Positions 53,349-61,107 of a stretch of DNA of 61,107 bases are shown here, piece after piece. Position numbers and translations under genes: made by a program. The notes under the pieces were generated by a model. That model was not told the origin of the DNA and made no database searches. It worked only from the letters and a program-made list of their open reading frames with translations. The stretch's first letter is position 1, and every line of letters begins with the position of its first letter. The DNA comes from Caldilineaceae bacterium (GTDB taxonomy: Bacteria > Chloroflexota > Anaerolineae > Caldilineales > Caldilineaceae), in NCBI GenBank assembly GCA_018003515.1, contig JAGNDO010000023.1, forward strand, positions 1 through 61,107. The letters are read 5' to 3'.

Positions 53349-54656
53349 ATGAACATTCAGCTTCAGGCATACCTACCCACCTATGGCGGCACCAATAACG
53401 GCGACGCTTCCCACCCCATGGCCCTGCTTCTTGAAGAAATGGGTGATCTGGTTGAACAGCCCAAAACCGGGCAAGTTCGCAACGGCATCATCATGGAAGT
53501 TGGCAACAGTGAAATTTTGGTTGACATCGGCTCCAAGTCCGAAGGCATTGTCAACAGCCGTGAACTTGATCGGTTGGGCGATGATTTTGGCGAATTGACA
53601 GTTGGTGCCGAAATTCCGGTCTTTATCCTGCGGGAAGACAAGGATGGCAACATCCTGCTCAGTATTTCTCGAGCCCAGGCCGAAAAGGACTGGGAGCGGG
53701 CCGAGAGCCTGCTGGAAAGCCAGAACATCTTTGACGGCGCAGTCAGCGGCTACAATCGTGGCGGCGTGATTGTCAAGCTGGGCCAGGTGCGGGGCTTTGT
53801 GCCCGCCAGCCAACTGAGCAACACGACCCAAGCCGTCCAGGATCGGGATGCTGATCCGGAAGAGCGCTGGTCCAGCCTGGTTGGTCAGGAACTGATGTTC
53901 AAGGTCATCGACCTGGATCGGCGCCGTAATCGGTTGATCCTCTCTGAGCGATTGGCCATGCGCGAATGGCGCAAGCACCAGAAGGAGACCCTGCTCGCCT
54001 CCCTCAACGACGGCGACACGGTCGAGGGTGTGGTCAGCAGTCTGGCGGACTTCGGTGCCTTTGTGGACATTGGCGGAGCCGATGGTCTGATCCACCTGAG
54101 CGAACTGAGCTGGAGCCGGGTGCGCCACCCCAGCGAGGTCATCACCATTGGTCAGAAGATCAAGGTGCAGATCCTGAGTGTGGACCGGGAGCGCCGACGC
54201 ATTGGCCTCAGCCTGCGCCGCTTGCAGCCCAAGCCCTGGGATCTGGTGGAGGACAAGTACGGCGTGGGTCAGGTGGTGCGCTGCACCATCACCAAGCTGG
54301 TCAACTTTGGTGCCTTTGCCCGTCTGAACGAGGATCCCATCGAGGGTCTGATCCATATCAGCGAGTTGGCCGACCGGCGTGTGGGCCATCCCAAGGAAGT
54401 GGTCAAAGAGGGCGAAGAGTACGATCTGCGCATCATCCGCATCGATGTGGAGCGTCGGCGCATCGGCTTGAGCCTGAAGCAGGCCATGCCCGAACTGCCC
54501 GAACCCGAAGTGAGCTGGACCGTGGTTCCCTTGAATGAGAACCCGGATCTCCAGTTCGTGATTGCAGAAGATGTGGATTTGGACACGGTGAGCATGGATG
54601 AAGTGAATGAGGAAGCCGATGCCGTGGTGGCCGAGCTGGAAGCGGTCATCGCCTAG
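53349..54656 (+). CDS. rpsA: Ribosomal protein S1-like RNA-binding protein
   Basis: A 435-residue protein with four S1 (OB-fold) domains, at about 36-105 ([18 protein letters not shown]), 122-190 ([18 protein letters not shown]), 210-280 ([20 protein letters not shown]) and 295-370 ([17 protein letters not shown]). The C-terminal 55 residues are acidic. Four domains is the length usual in Gram-positive and Chloroflexota S1-like proteins (Proteobacteria have six), so it may act in translation initiation or RNA binding. GGAGG precedes the ATG by about 12 bases. A strong terminator follows. Confidence 0.9.
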   Translation: MNIQLQAYLPTYGGTNNGDASHPMALLLEEMGDLVEQPKTGQVRNGIIMEVGNSEILVDIGSKSEGIVNSRELDRLGDDFGELTVGAEIPVFILREDKDGNILLSISRAQAEKDWERAESLLESQNIFDGAVSGYNRGGVIVKLGQVRGFVPASQLSNTTQAVQDRDADPEERWSSLVGQELMFKVIDLDRRRNRLILSERLAMREWRKHQKETLLASLNDGDTVEGVVSSLADFGAFVDIGGADGLIHLSELSWSRVRHPSEVITIGQKIKVQILSVDRERRRIGLSLRRLQPKPWDLVEDKYGVGQVVRCTITKLVNFGAFARLNEDPIEGLIHISELADRRVGHPKEVVKEGEEYDLRIIRIDVERRRIGLSLKQAMPELPEPEVSWTVVPLNENPDLQFVIAEDVDLDTVSMDEVNEEADAVVAELEAVIA

Positions 54657-54695
54657 GCAACGTGCAGCCGGTCAAGACCGAACTTGAGACAATGA

Positions 54696-54735
54696 GAGCG
54701 ATCCAGGATGTATTTTCTGGATCGCTCTTTTTTTT
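54696..54735 (+). terminator. Intrinsic terminator of the S1-like gene
   Basis: GAGCGATCCAG (54696-54706) pairs perfectly with CTGGATCGCTC (54717-54727), followed by eight T. A classical intrinsic terminator. Confidence 0.93.
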
Positions 54736-54792
54736 GCAAAAAATGCAATGGGAGGCGATGATCGTCGGCAGTTCCAAGGGGGTAAAGACGGG

Positions 54793-54822
54793 TTGACAAA
54801 CCGGAACCGAAGTCGTTACAAT
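54793..54822 (+). promoter_or_regulatory. Predicted distal promoter upstream of clpC
   Basis: Consensus TTGACA (54793-54798) and TACAAT (54817-54822) with an 18-bp spacer. It is about 200 bases before clpC and no convincing ORF lies between, so it would make a long leader or a small RNA. Confidence 0.6.
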
Positions 54823-54931
54823 AGACCTACCCGACGCATGGGCTTGGTTTCTCCTCCTCCACCGAAATCGGCCCATCCGTCAACACGCCTCCGAGAGAGG
54901 AACACCGATTACGCCGAACCTCTCTGGCTTA

Positions 54932-54940
54932 TGCTATACT
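54932..54940 (+). promoter_or_regulatory. Extended -10 proximal promoter of clpC
   Basis: TGCTATACT is an extended -10 with no obvious -35. The start would be about 83 bases before ATG 55030. No CIRCE operator is present. Confidence 0.5.
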
Positions 54941-55029
54941 GTGCCGGAACCGGATGTGCAGCGGTATGATGGATCGGCTGCACAGGACAGATCATCTTCC
55001 TCACCCAAAAAACCCGAGGACTCCTACCT

Positions 55030-57549
55030 ATGTCTGACAAATTAGATCGTTTCACGAAGCGGGCGCGACGGGTTTTAACCCTTGCCCAAGAAGAGGCTCT
55101 GCGCCTGAATCATAACTATATTGGCACAGAACACCTGCTTTTGGGCCTGGTCCGAGAAGAAAATGGCGTGGCCGTCAAGGTTCTGCGAGAATTGGGCATC
55201 GAGCCGGGGCAGGTGATTCGGGCCGTCGAGCGCACGGTGGGACGGGGCGAGCGCCCGCCTTTTGGCAAGCCAACCTTGGCCCCTCGCACCAAGCGGGTGA
55301 TCGAATTGGCCGTGGACGAAGCTCGTCTCATGGGCCACCACTACATCGGCACGGAACATCTGCTTTTGGGGCTGGTACGGGAAGGTGAGGGCGTGGCCGT
55401 CAATGTGCTGCGCGGGTTGGGCGTCAATCTGGATAAACTACGCACCCAAACTGCCCGCAACATCCTGCAAAACCAACCCCAGGACAAAGACAAGAAAAAG
55501 GAATCCAAGACCCCCTTGGTGGACCAGTTGGGCTTTGACCTGACCGTGGCCGCCGAAGAGCATAAACTGGACCCGGTGGTCGGTCGCATCAACGAGATCG
55601 AGCGGGTGATCCAGATCCTCAGCCGGCGCACCAAGAACAACCCGGCCCTGATCGGCGAACCTGGTGTGGGCAAGACCGCCATTGTGGAAGGGTTGGCCCA
55701 GCGCATCATAGACGGCGATGTGCCCGAACCCCTGCTGGAAAAGCGGGTGGTGATGTTGGATGTGGGTAGCCTGGTGGCCGGAACCATGTACCGGGGCCAA
55801 TTCGAAGAGCGGCTGAAGAAGGTAATCGCGGAGATCATCGAGTCCGGAGCGATTCTTTTCATCGATGAAGTACACATGTTGGTGGGGGCAGGGGCCGCCG
55901 GCAGCAGTGTGGACGCTGCCAACATCCTCAAACCCGCCCTCAGCCGGGGCGAGCTGCAAGTCATCGGTGCCACCACCTTGGACGAATATCGCAAATATAT
56001 CGAGAGCGACGCCGCCCTGGAACGCCGGTTCCAGCCCATTTTGGTGGAAGAACCCTCGGTGGAGGAGACCGTGCAGATCCTCAAGGGGGTCAAGTCTCGC
56101 TATGAGGAACACCATAAATTGCTGATCACCGACGAGGCGCTGACCGCCGCCGCCCATTTGGCCGCCCGTTATGTGCCGGATCGCTTCATGCCCGACAAGG
56201 CCATCGATCTGATCGACGAGGCGGGCAGCCGGGTGCGCATGTACAAAACCCCCCACGCCGCCAGTCTGCGCGAGACCTTTATGGATCTCAAGCGGCTCAA
56301 GCGGGAAAAGGACGAGGCCCTGGAAACCCAGCGCTTTGACGACGCCATCGATCTGCGCTATCGCGAGGTGGAGCTACAGACCAAGTTGGAAAAATTGCGG
56401 GCAGGCTGGAGTGATGTAGCCAATTTGCCCAAAGTCACCGCCGATGACATTGCCGAAGTGGTGGCCATGTGGACCGGCGTGCCGGTCAACCGTATTGCCG
56501 GGGAAGAGCGGGTGCGCCTGTTGGAGATGGAAAAGGTCATGCACCAGCGGGTGATCGGCCAGGACGAACCCATCAAGGCCATCGCCAAGGCCGTGCGTCG
56601 GGCCAGAGCGGGTCTCAAGGATCCCAACCGGCCCATCGGCAGCTTTATCTTCCTTGGACCCACGGGGGTGGGCAAGACCTTGTTGGCCCGCACCATCGCC
56701 GAGTTCATGTTTGGCAGCGATGAGGCCCTGATCAAGCTGGACATGAGCGAGTTCATGGAGCGGCACAATGTCAGCCGACTGGTGGGAGCGCCTCCGGGCT
56801 ATGTGGGCTATGAAGAGGGCGGCCAATTGACCGAGGCCGTGCGCCGCCGCCCGTACAGCGTGATCCTGCTGGACGAGATCGAAAAGGCCCATCCCGAAGC
56901 CTTCAACATCCTGCTCCAGATCATGGAAGATGGCTATCTGAGCGATGCCAAGGGCCGGCGGGTGGACTTCCGCAATACGCTGATCGTCATGACCAGCAAC
57001 GTGGGGGCCAATCTGATCCAGGGCCATCAACGCCTGGGCTTTGCCATCACCAAGGACGAGGATGCCAATCTCAAGTCCGAATATCAGGCCATGAAAACGC
57101 GCATCATGGATGCCCTCAAGAAGACCTTCCGGCCTGAGTTTATCAACCGGCTGGACGGGGTGATGGTCTTCCGCAACCTGAGCCGTCAGGAGATCGGCCA
57201 GATTGTCGAGTTAGAATTGCTCTCCCTGCGCAACCAACTGCGCGAGCAAGAGATGAAACTTCTGCTCACAGAGGAGGCCCGGTTGGCCATTGCCGAACAG
57301 GGCTACGACCCGGACTATGGTGCCCGTCCCCTGCGTCGGGTGATCCAGAACAAGATCCAGGATCCCCTCAGCGAAGATCTGCTTTCCCAGCGCTTTGTGC
57401 CCGGTGACACCATCCAAGTCGACTTCCGGGAAACATATCAGGAAAACGGCGAGTTGGCCAAGGACTTTGTCTTTGACGCCTTTGGTCACGAACCGGTCGA
57501 AGAACTGGACACTGAGACCACGGAAGCCGTCATGGCCATGTTGCAATAA
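55030..57549 (+). CDS. clpC: ClpC-type AAA+ unfoldase
   Basis: An 839-residue class I Clp ATPase. Two Clp_N repeats open the protein (residues 5-75 and 80-150, each with [19 protein letters not shown] or a variant). The first AAA module has [13 protein letters not shown] (about 208-220) and [16 protein letters not shown] short middle region with a UVR-like [20 protein letters not shown] (near 438-457) marks ClpC rather than ClpB. The second module has [15 protein letters not shown] (about 544-558) and [15 protein letters not shown]. It feeds proteins into ClpP. Neither mcsA nor mcsB is next to it. Two promoters precede it and a terminator follows. Confidence 0.95.
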   Translation: MSDKLDRFTKRARRVLTLAQEEALRLNHNYIGTEHLLLGLVREENGVAVKVLRELGIEPGQVIRAVERTVGRGERPPFGKPTLAPRTKRVIELAVDEARLMGHHYIGTEHLLLGLVREGEGVAVNVLRGLGVNLDKLRTQTARNILQNQPQDKDKKKESKTPLVDQLGFDLTVAAEEHKLDPVVGRINEIERVIQILSRRTKNNPALIGEPGVGKTAIVEGLAQRIIDGDVPEPLLEKRVVMLDVGSLVAGTMYRGQFEERLKKVIAEIIESGAILFIDEVHMLVGAGAAGSSVDAANILKPALSRGELQVIGATTLDEYRKYIESDAALERRFQPILVEEPSVEETVQILKGVKSRYEEHHKLLITDEALTAAAHLAARYVPDRFMPDKAIDLIDEAGSRVRMYKTPHAASLRETFMDLKRLKREKDEALETQRFDDAIDLRYREVELQTKLEKLRAGWSDVANLPKVTADDIAEVVAMWTGVPVNRIAGEERVRLLEMEKVMHQRVIGQDEPIKAIAKAVRRARAGLKDPNRPIGSFIFLGPTGVGKTLLARTIAEFMFGSDEALIKLDMSEFMERHNVSRLVGAPPGYVGYEEGGQLTEAVRRRPYSVILLDEIEKAHPEAFNILLQIMEDGYLSDAKGRRVDFRNTLIVMTSNVGANLIQGHQRLGFAITKDEDANLKSEYQAMKTRIMDALKKTFRPEFINRLDGVMVFRNLSRQEIGQIVELELLSLRNQLREQEMKLLLTEEARLAIAEQGYDPDYGARPLRRVIQNKIQDPLSEDLLSQRFVPGDTIQVDFRETYQENGELAKDFVFDAFGHEPVEELDTETTEAVMAMLQ

Positions 57550-57577
57550 ACCTGAACCCAGATATAGTTTGACTCAG

Positions 57578-57609
57578 AGCGCCCGACACATGCGTGTCGG
57601 GCGCTTTTC
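57578..57609 (+). terminator. Intrinsic terminator of clpC
   Basis: AGCGCCCGACAC (57578-57589) and GTGTCGGGCGCT (57594-57605) pair around ATGC, followed by TTTT. Confidence 0.9.
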
Positions 57610-57633
57610 ATGTAAAATCATACGATGTCATGG

Positions 57634-57710
57634 GCAGGGGTTTGGGTAGGCGGCGGAAGAATTTTGTTCGTCTCGAACAAAATTCTTCCGCCGCCTACCC
57701 AAACCCCTAC
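57634..57710. repeat. 37-bp hairpin, family E, copy 2
   Basis: Arms 57634-57670 and 57674-57710 pair with one mismatch around TCT. The outer AGGGGTTTGGGTAGG is shared with the hairpin at 13392-13464, while the inner CGGCGGAAGAATTTTGTTCG is not. It lies 22 bases before ATG 57733 and 24 bases after the clpC terminator. Confidence 0.92.
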
Positions 57711-57732
57711 AACTCAAACAAAGGAGCGAACT

Positions 57733-58635
57733 ATGAGCGAACGAATCGGATTTGTGGGTCTGGGCATCATGGGGCGAGGCATGGCCGCCAACCTGCTTCT
57801 GGCTGGCTTTCCCTTGCGGGTGTGGAATCGTACGCCAGCCCGCATGAACACCTTTGTGGCGGCTGGCGCGGGGGGCGGGTCCAGCCCGGCGGATGTGGCC
57901 GAACACTGCGACATCACCATCATCTGCGTCAGCGACACGCCGGATGTGGAAGCCGTGATCCTGGGTGAAAACGGCGTGCTTCAGGGGGCCAAGCCCGGCG
58001 ATCTGGTGATCGATTGCAGCACCATCAGCCCCCAAGCCACCCAGGAGATCGGGGCAAAGCTGGCCGAGAAGGGCGTCCACATGCTGGATGCGCCCATCAG
58101 CGGCGGCAGCGAGGGGGCGGCCAAGGGCACGTTGAGCATCATGGTCGGCGGGGATGCGGCCCAATTTCAGCGCGCCCTGCCCGTTTTCAAGACAATGGGC
58201 AAGGCCATCACCCATGTGGGGGCGGCGGGAGCGGGCCAGACGGTCAAGCTGGTCAACCAGATTTTGGTGGTGGGGAACGCTCTGGCTATGTGCGAGGCCC
58301 TGCTTTTCGCCCAGGCCGGGGGTGTGGATCTGCAAAAGACCTTCGACGCCATCAGCCAGGGCGCGGCGGGAAGCTGGATGTTCACCAACCGCGCCCCCCA
58401 GATCATGCACCGGGATTGGCGACCGGGCTTCACCGTGGATCTGCAACAGAAGGATCTGCGCCTGGTCTTGGACGCGGCGGACAAATTGGGCGTGCCCGTG
58501 GTCAACACGGCCCTGGTTTTCAACCTCTACCGCACCCTTCAGGCCCAGGGCTTGGGGGGCGAGGGTAACCATGCCCTGATCAAGGCCCTGGAAAACATGG
58601 CCGGCATCCAGGTGGGCCATGCCGATGGCGAATAG
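57733..58635 (+). CDS. 3-hydroxyisobutyrate dehydrogenase-family (beta-hydroxyacid) dehydrogenase
   Basis: A 300-residue NAD(P)-dependent beta-hydroxyacid dehydrogenase. The Rossmann start is GFVGLGIMGRGMAANLL (residues 6-22). The substrate-binding DAPISGGSEGAAKGTLSIMV (about 120-139) and the catalytic lysine in GAGQTVKLVNQIL (about 171-183) are intact. Substrates in the family are 3-hydroxyisobutyrate, tartronate semialdehyde, glycerate and glyoxylate. ATG 57733 has AAAGGAG upstream. A longer in-frame start at 57625 would translate the hairpin and is rejected. The GNAT gene overlaps the end by 17 bases. Confidence 0.92.
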   Translation: MSERIGFVGLGIMGRGMAANLLLAGFPLRVWNRTPARMNTFVAAGAGGGSSPADVAEHCDITIICVSDTPDVEAVILGENGVLQGAKPGDLVIDCSTISPQATQEIGAKLAEKGVHMLDAPISGGSEGAAKGTLSIMVGGDAAQFQRALPVFKTMGKAITHVGAAGAGQTVKLVNQILVVGNALAMCEALLFAQAGGVDLQKTFDAISQGAAGSWMFTNRAPQIMHRDWRPGFTVDLQQKDLRLVLDAADKLGVPVVNTALVFNLYRTLQAQGLGGEGNHALIKALENMAGIQVGHADGE

Positions 58636-59092
58636 CCCCGCCCCCGCCTTCCGTCTGCGCCCAGCCCGGGCGGACGAGGCCAAGCTGATCCGCCAGCGCA
58701 TCTGGCGGGAGCGGCTGGACCCCACCCGGCTGGATTGGCGCAAGTTCGTCATGGCCGAGGCCCAAGGGGAGAAGGGCGAGGAGATCATTCTGGGGTTTGC
58801 CCAAATGAAGCGACTCAGCGGCGGGGTGCAGGAGTTTGGCAGCCTGGTGGTGGAGCGGAATCAACGGCGTCGGGGCGTGGGCGAGGCGCTGATCCGCCAC
58901 TTTACCCAGGAATTTGCCAAGCCCATTTACCTGGTCTGCGAGTCCCGACGGGTGGCCTATTACAGCAAGTTCGGCTTCCGGGTGCTGGATGATCCCACCG
59001 CCATGCCCGGCGGATTGCGCAAAAAATGGCGGCTTGGGCGCACATTGGGCAAATTTCTTGGCTTTCGTATCGAAGCAATGGAGTATGAATGA
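58619..59092 (+). CDS. GNAT-family N-acetyltransferase
   Basis: A 157-residue acetyl-CoA-dependent acyltransferase. FRLRPARADEAKLIRQRIW (about 11-29) is the first strand and helix. EFGSLVVERNQRRRGVGEAL (about 73-92) contains the V-x-x-x-x-R-R-x-G-x-G/A acetyl-CoA loop. YYSKFGFRVLDD (about 118-129) is motif B. Substrate unknown. The gene overlaps the dehydrogenase by 17 bases and dus by 4, so three proteins are translationally linked. ATG 58619 or 58625. Confidence 0.85.
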   Translation: MPMANSPAPAFRLRPARADEAKLIRQRIWRERLDPTRLDWRKFVMAEAQGEKGEEIILGFAQMKRLSGGVQEFGSLVVERNQRRRGVGEALIRHFTQEFAKPIYLVCESRRVAYYSKFGFRVLDDPTAMPGGLRKKWRLGRTLGKFLGFRIEAMEYE

Positions 59093-60150
59093 TCAACGCG
59101 GTTTCTGAGGCGGAGACAAAAACCCAACCTGAACCCACCTTTTGGGTGCGGGATGTGCCGGTCTACGGCGATGTGATCCTGGCCCCCATGGCCGGATTTA
59201 GCGATCTGCCCTACCGCTCCCTGTGCAAGCACTATGGCTCGGCCATGAGCTACACGGAATTTGTGGCCGCGGATGCCCTGGTGCAGGGCGGCAACAAGCG
59301 CACCTGGCAGATGCTGGCCTACGCGCCCCACGAAGAGCCCGTGGTTTTTCAGATCTTCGGCAACACGGTGGGCAAATTGGTGGAAGCGGCCAAGCGGATT
59401 GAAGAATTGCAGCCGGACATCATCGACATCAACATGGGCTGCTCGGTCAAGAAGGTCAGCGAACGGGGGTCCGGGGCAGGCCTGCTGCCCCACCCGGACA
59501 AGATCGGGCGCATCTTTCACGCCCTCAGCCGGGCTGTCTCTGTGCCGGTGACGGGCAAGATCCGCCTGGGTTGGGATGATGACCATCTCAACTATCTGGA
59601 TGTGGTGCGGGCCATGCAGGACAACGGGGCCAGCCTGGTCGCCGTGCATGGGCGCACCCGTGACCAGGGCTACAGCGGCAAGGCCAACTGGGACGCCATC
59701 GCCGAGATCGTGGGCCATGCCTTCATCCCGGTGATCGGCAACGGGGATGTGACTACGCGGCAGGAGATCGCTGACATCAAGACGCACACGGGATGCACCG
59801 CGGTCATGGTGGCGCGGGGGGCCATTGGTCATCCCTGGATTTTTCAGCGCCGCAACCGGGACGAGATCCGGTTTGGCGAAAAGGCCGCCTTCATCCGTCG
59901 CCATTTTGAATTGATGGCGGATTTTTATGGAGACTGGCTGGCTTTGTTGATGGTGCGCAAGCATATTGTGCGCTATCTCAAAGGCTATGCGGGGATCAAG
60001 GATCTGCACATGGCCCTGACCAACGTGGCCGCCGTGGTCGATTTTCACCGTTTGCTGGACGAGGCCGTGGCCCGGCTGGACCCCGACTTGGCCGATTTCG
60101 CACAGGTGATTCCTGATCAATTCCTGACGAGTTTTCCCCATAAGCAGTGA
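59089..60150 (+). CDS. dus: tRNA-dihydrouridine synthase
   Basis: A 353-residue FMN-dependent enzyme that reduces uridine in the tRNA D-loop. APMAGFSDLPYRSLCKHYG (about 31-49) binds FMN. The catalytic cysteine lies in DINMGCSVKKVSERGSGAGL (about 121-140), where most Dus have NMGCP; here Pro is replaced by Ser. KIRLGWDD, VHGRTRDQGYSG and IGNGDVTTRQEI complete the barrel. ATG 59089 overlaps the GNAT stop as ATGA. The first 20 residues are a non-conserved leader. Confidence 0.93.
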   Translation: MINAVSEAETKTQPEPTFWVRDVPVYGDVILAPMAGFSDLPYRSLCKHYGSAMSYTEFVAADALVQGGNKRTWQMLAYAPHEEPVVFQIFGNTVGKLVEAAKRIEELQPDIIDINMGCSVKKVSERGSGAGLLPHPDKIGRIFHALSRAVSVPVTGKIRLGWDDDHLNYLDVVRAMQDNGASLVAVHGRTRDQGYSGKANWDAIAEIVGHAFIPVIGNGDVTTRQEIADIKTHTGCTAVMVARGAIGHPWIFQRRNRDEIRFGEKAAFIRRHFELMADFYGDWLALLMVRKHIVRYLKGYAGIKDLHMALTNVAAVVDFHRLLDEAVARLDPDLADFAQVIPDQFLTSFPHKQ

Positions 60151-60317
60151 GTTATCCCCGGATCTGGCAGGGTTATCCCCACCGGGGAGTATCTGGGGAT
60201 GAAACGCGTAAGAATTCACAGAAAATCAGACCGCTGCTGATTTGGACCTCCCTTACAGAAGAATTACCATAAATTCGGTATAGTGGGTGGCGACGTTCAA
60301 GTTGCTCAAAAAACCGT

Positions 60318-60422
60318 GTAATCGTTCACCCCCCGCCCCCCTAGCCCCCCAACTTTGGGGGGGACTGTCCACGACCTCCCCCAGAATTGGGGGCCGGGGG
60401 GCCGAGGGAGGTGAACGACTAC
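60318..60422. mobile_element. MITE-like family D element (105 bp), opposite orientation, with 8-bp target duplication
   Basis: Ends GTAATCGTTCAC and GTGAACGACTAC enclose the same two G/C stems as the element at 49896-49999, inverted relative to it. AAAACCGT is repeated exactly on both sides (60310-60317 and 60423-60430). No ORF. Confidence 0.82.
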
Positions 60423-60435
60423 AAAACCGTTTGCA

Positions 60436-60496
60436 AACTTCCCGACCGACCGACCGGTCGAGAAGTTGCCCAGGATAGTCGAGAAGTTGCCCAGGA
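60436..60496. promoter_or_regulatory. Candidate autoregulatory operator of the TetR gene
   Basis: A 13-bp imperfect inverted repeat, AACTTCCCGACCG (60436-60448) and CGGTCGAGAAGTT (60455-60467, one mismatch), overlaps two direct copies of GTCGAGAAGTTGCCCAGGA (60457-60475 and 60478-60496) with a 21-bp period. It ends nine bases before the ATG of the TetR regulator. Palindromic sites next to the gene are typical of TetR autoregulation. Confidence 0.6.
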
Positions 60497-60505
60497 CAAC
60501 AGACC

Positions 60506-61107
60506 ATGCCCGACCCGACCCAAACTACCCTTTCTGCTCCTTTTGTGGCAGAGCCGACTACACCGGCCCAGGCCAACGGAGATTCCGCTTCATCCGTGGC
60601 GGCCATCTTGAACGCGGCCGAGCGGTTGATTGCCATGGCGGGGTATGCGGGGTTTTCCATGCGCGAATTGGCCGAGGCCAGTGGGTTGGCCAAGGGCACC
60701 ATCTATTACTATTTCCGCGACAAGCAGGATGTCTATTGGCGTGTGGTGGATCGACAAATGGCCTCTCTGCAAGAGCAAATGGCCGATGCTGCCACGGGCC
60801 ACGCCGACCCGGTACAAGGTCTGCACGCCGTGATCCGCACCTATTTTGCCCTCATCTCCCAGCGCCGGCATAGCCTGATGGCCACCCTGCGGGACAATAA
60901 AGAGGTGCAGATGCCTTTGCAGGGGTTGATCGAAAAGTATCGTCAAGGCTTCATGCAGCCCCTGGCCGACTTGGTGCATCAGGGCATTGCAGAAGGTCTC
61001 TTCCATCCGGTGGATGTGGACATGACCGTGATCAGCCTTTTGGGCATGATGAACGCCTTTGTCACCCACCGCCTGCTCCTGGACCAAGTTGACCTGGACC
61101 AGAGCGT
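60506..61107 (+). CDS. TetR-family transcriptional regulator (3' end beyond window)
   Basis: The first 200 residues of a TetR-type regulator, truncated by the end of the window with no stop reached. After a 35-residue polar Thr/Pro leader, the helix-turn-helix domain reads AAILNAAERLIAMAGYAGFS, then MRELAEASGLAKGTIYYYFR with DKQDVYW (about residues 33-85), an excellent match to the TetR N-terminal signature. The ligand-binding helical domain follows (LHAVIRTYFALISQRRHSLM, LLGMMNAFVTHRLLLDQ). ATG 60506 is the first start in frame; the signal it senses is unknown. A palindromic site lies just upstream. Confidence 0.9.
   Translation, partial: MPDPTQTTLSAPFVAEPTTPAQANGDSASSVAAILNAAERLIAMAGYAGFSMRELAEASGLAKGTIYYYFRDKQDVYWRVVDRQMASLQEQMADAATGHADPVQGLHAVIRTYFALISQRRHSLMATLRDNKEVQMPLQGLIEKYRQGFMQPLADLVHQGIAEGLFHPVDVDMTVISLLGMMNAFVTHRLLLDQVDLDQS

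Noticed and set aside
54748-54969. 73-residue ORF between the S1-like gene and clpC
   Set aside because: Poor Shine-Dalgarno, unusual composition, and it covers a consensus promoter and a second -10, which suggests non-coding DNA.
55029-55030. CIRCE or CtsR-type operator upstream of clpC
   Set aside because: No inverted TTAGCACTC-type or CtsR heptad repeats are present in 54736-55029.

Overview
The window is 61 kb of GC-rich bacterial chromosome (about 60% G+C by eye) with no tRNA, rRNA, CRISPR array or large mobile element. The best fit is a member of the Chloroflexota, near Anaerolineae/Caldilineae. The reasons are the ATP synthase order B-E-F-H-A-G-D-C, the style of the ClpC, MreB and S1-like proteins, paired orphan ATP-grasp enzymes, frequent GTG/TTG starts and a high load of intergenic palindromes. 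No marker gene fixes this, so the assignment is inference. Many promoters that can be read have an extended -10 (TGnTATAAT-like) and a weak or absent -35.

Layout. 0.1-3.1 kb: membrane zinc peptidase, small membrane protein, HtrA-type protease, zinc-ribbon protein. 3.3-6.5 kb (minus): PHA-type regulator, patatin phospholipase and sugar oxidoreductase, probably one operon. 6.6-14.6 kb (plus): LysM/lamin-tail surface protein, two overlapping ATP-grasp enzymes, a disordered basic protein, asnS, a WecA/MraY-like transferase and tsaD. 14.6-20.6 kb (minus): AI-2E permease, MGDG-synthase-like glycosyltransferase, radical SAM protein and a 720-residue protein with a 56-cysteine array. 20.8-26.7 kb: Xer recombinase and purine nucleoside phosphorylase (plus), then proS, thioredoxin, a MazF-type toxin-antitoxin pair, OsmC and a CoA-binding protein (minus). 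27.1-32.2 kb: acyl-CoA ligase, class III aminotransferase, PAP2 phosphatase, nucleotidyltransferase and a small coiled-coil protein. 32.2-40.7 kb (minus): tatC, tatB, nusB, fabG, fabD, rpmF, yceD, a coiled-coil protein, coaD, hemW and an FHA/winged-helix regulator. 41.0-50 kb (plus): Ser/Thr kinase and the complete F1Fo ATP synthase operon. 50.2-61.1 kb (plus): mreB, a Cys/Met-family PLP enzyme, ridA, an S1-like protein, clpC, a hydroxyisobutyrate-dehydrogenase-like enzyme, a GNAT, dus, and a TetR regulator cut by the window end.

Most genes are housekeeping. The unusual part is the intergenic DNA. At least six families of short palindromic repeats lie between genes. Two elements near 104 bp (49.9 and 60.3 kb) share terminal inverted repeats and are each bounded by an 8-bp direct repeat, like MITEs with target-site duplications. 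A separate 90-bp cruciform element at 34.1 kb is bounded by a 9-bp direct repeat. Elements are nested (one family inside another at 30.3 kb, a third inside the second at 26.1 kb). Several supply coding sequence or stop codons, including about 28 in-frame residues near the N-terminus of HemW. Among proteins, the cysteine-array protein coupled to a radical SAM enzyme and the overlapping ATP-grasp pair are the best candidates for undescribed biochemistry.
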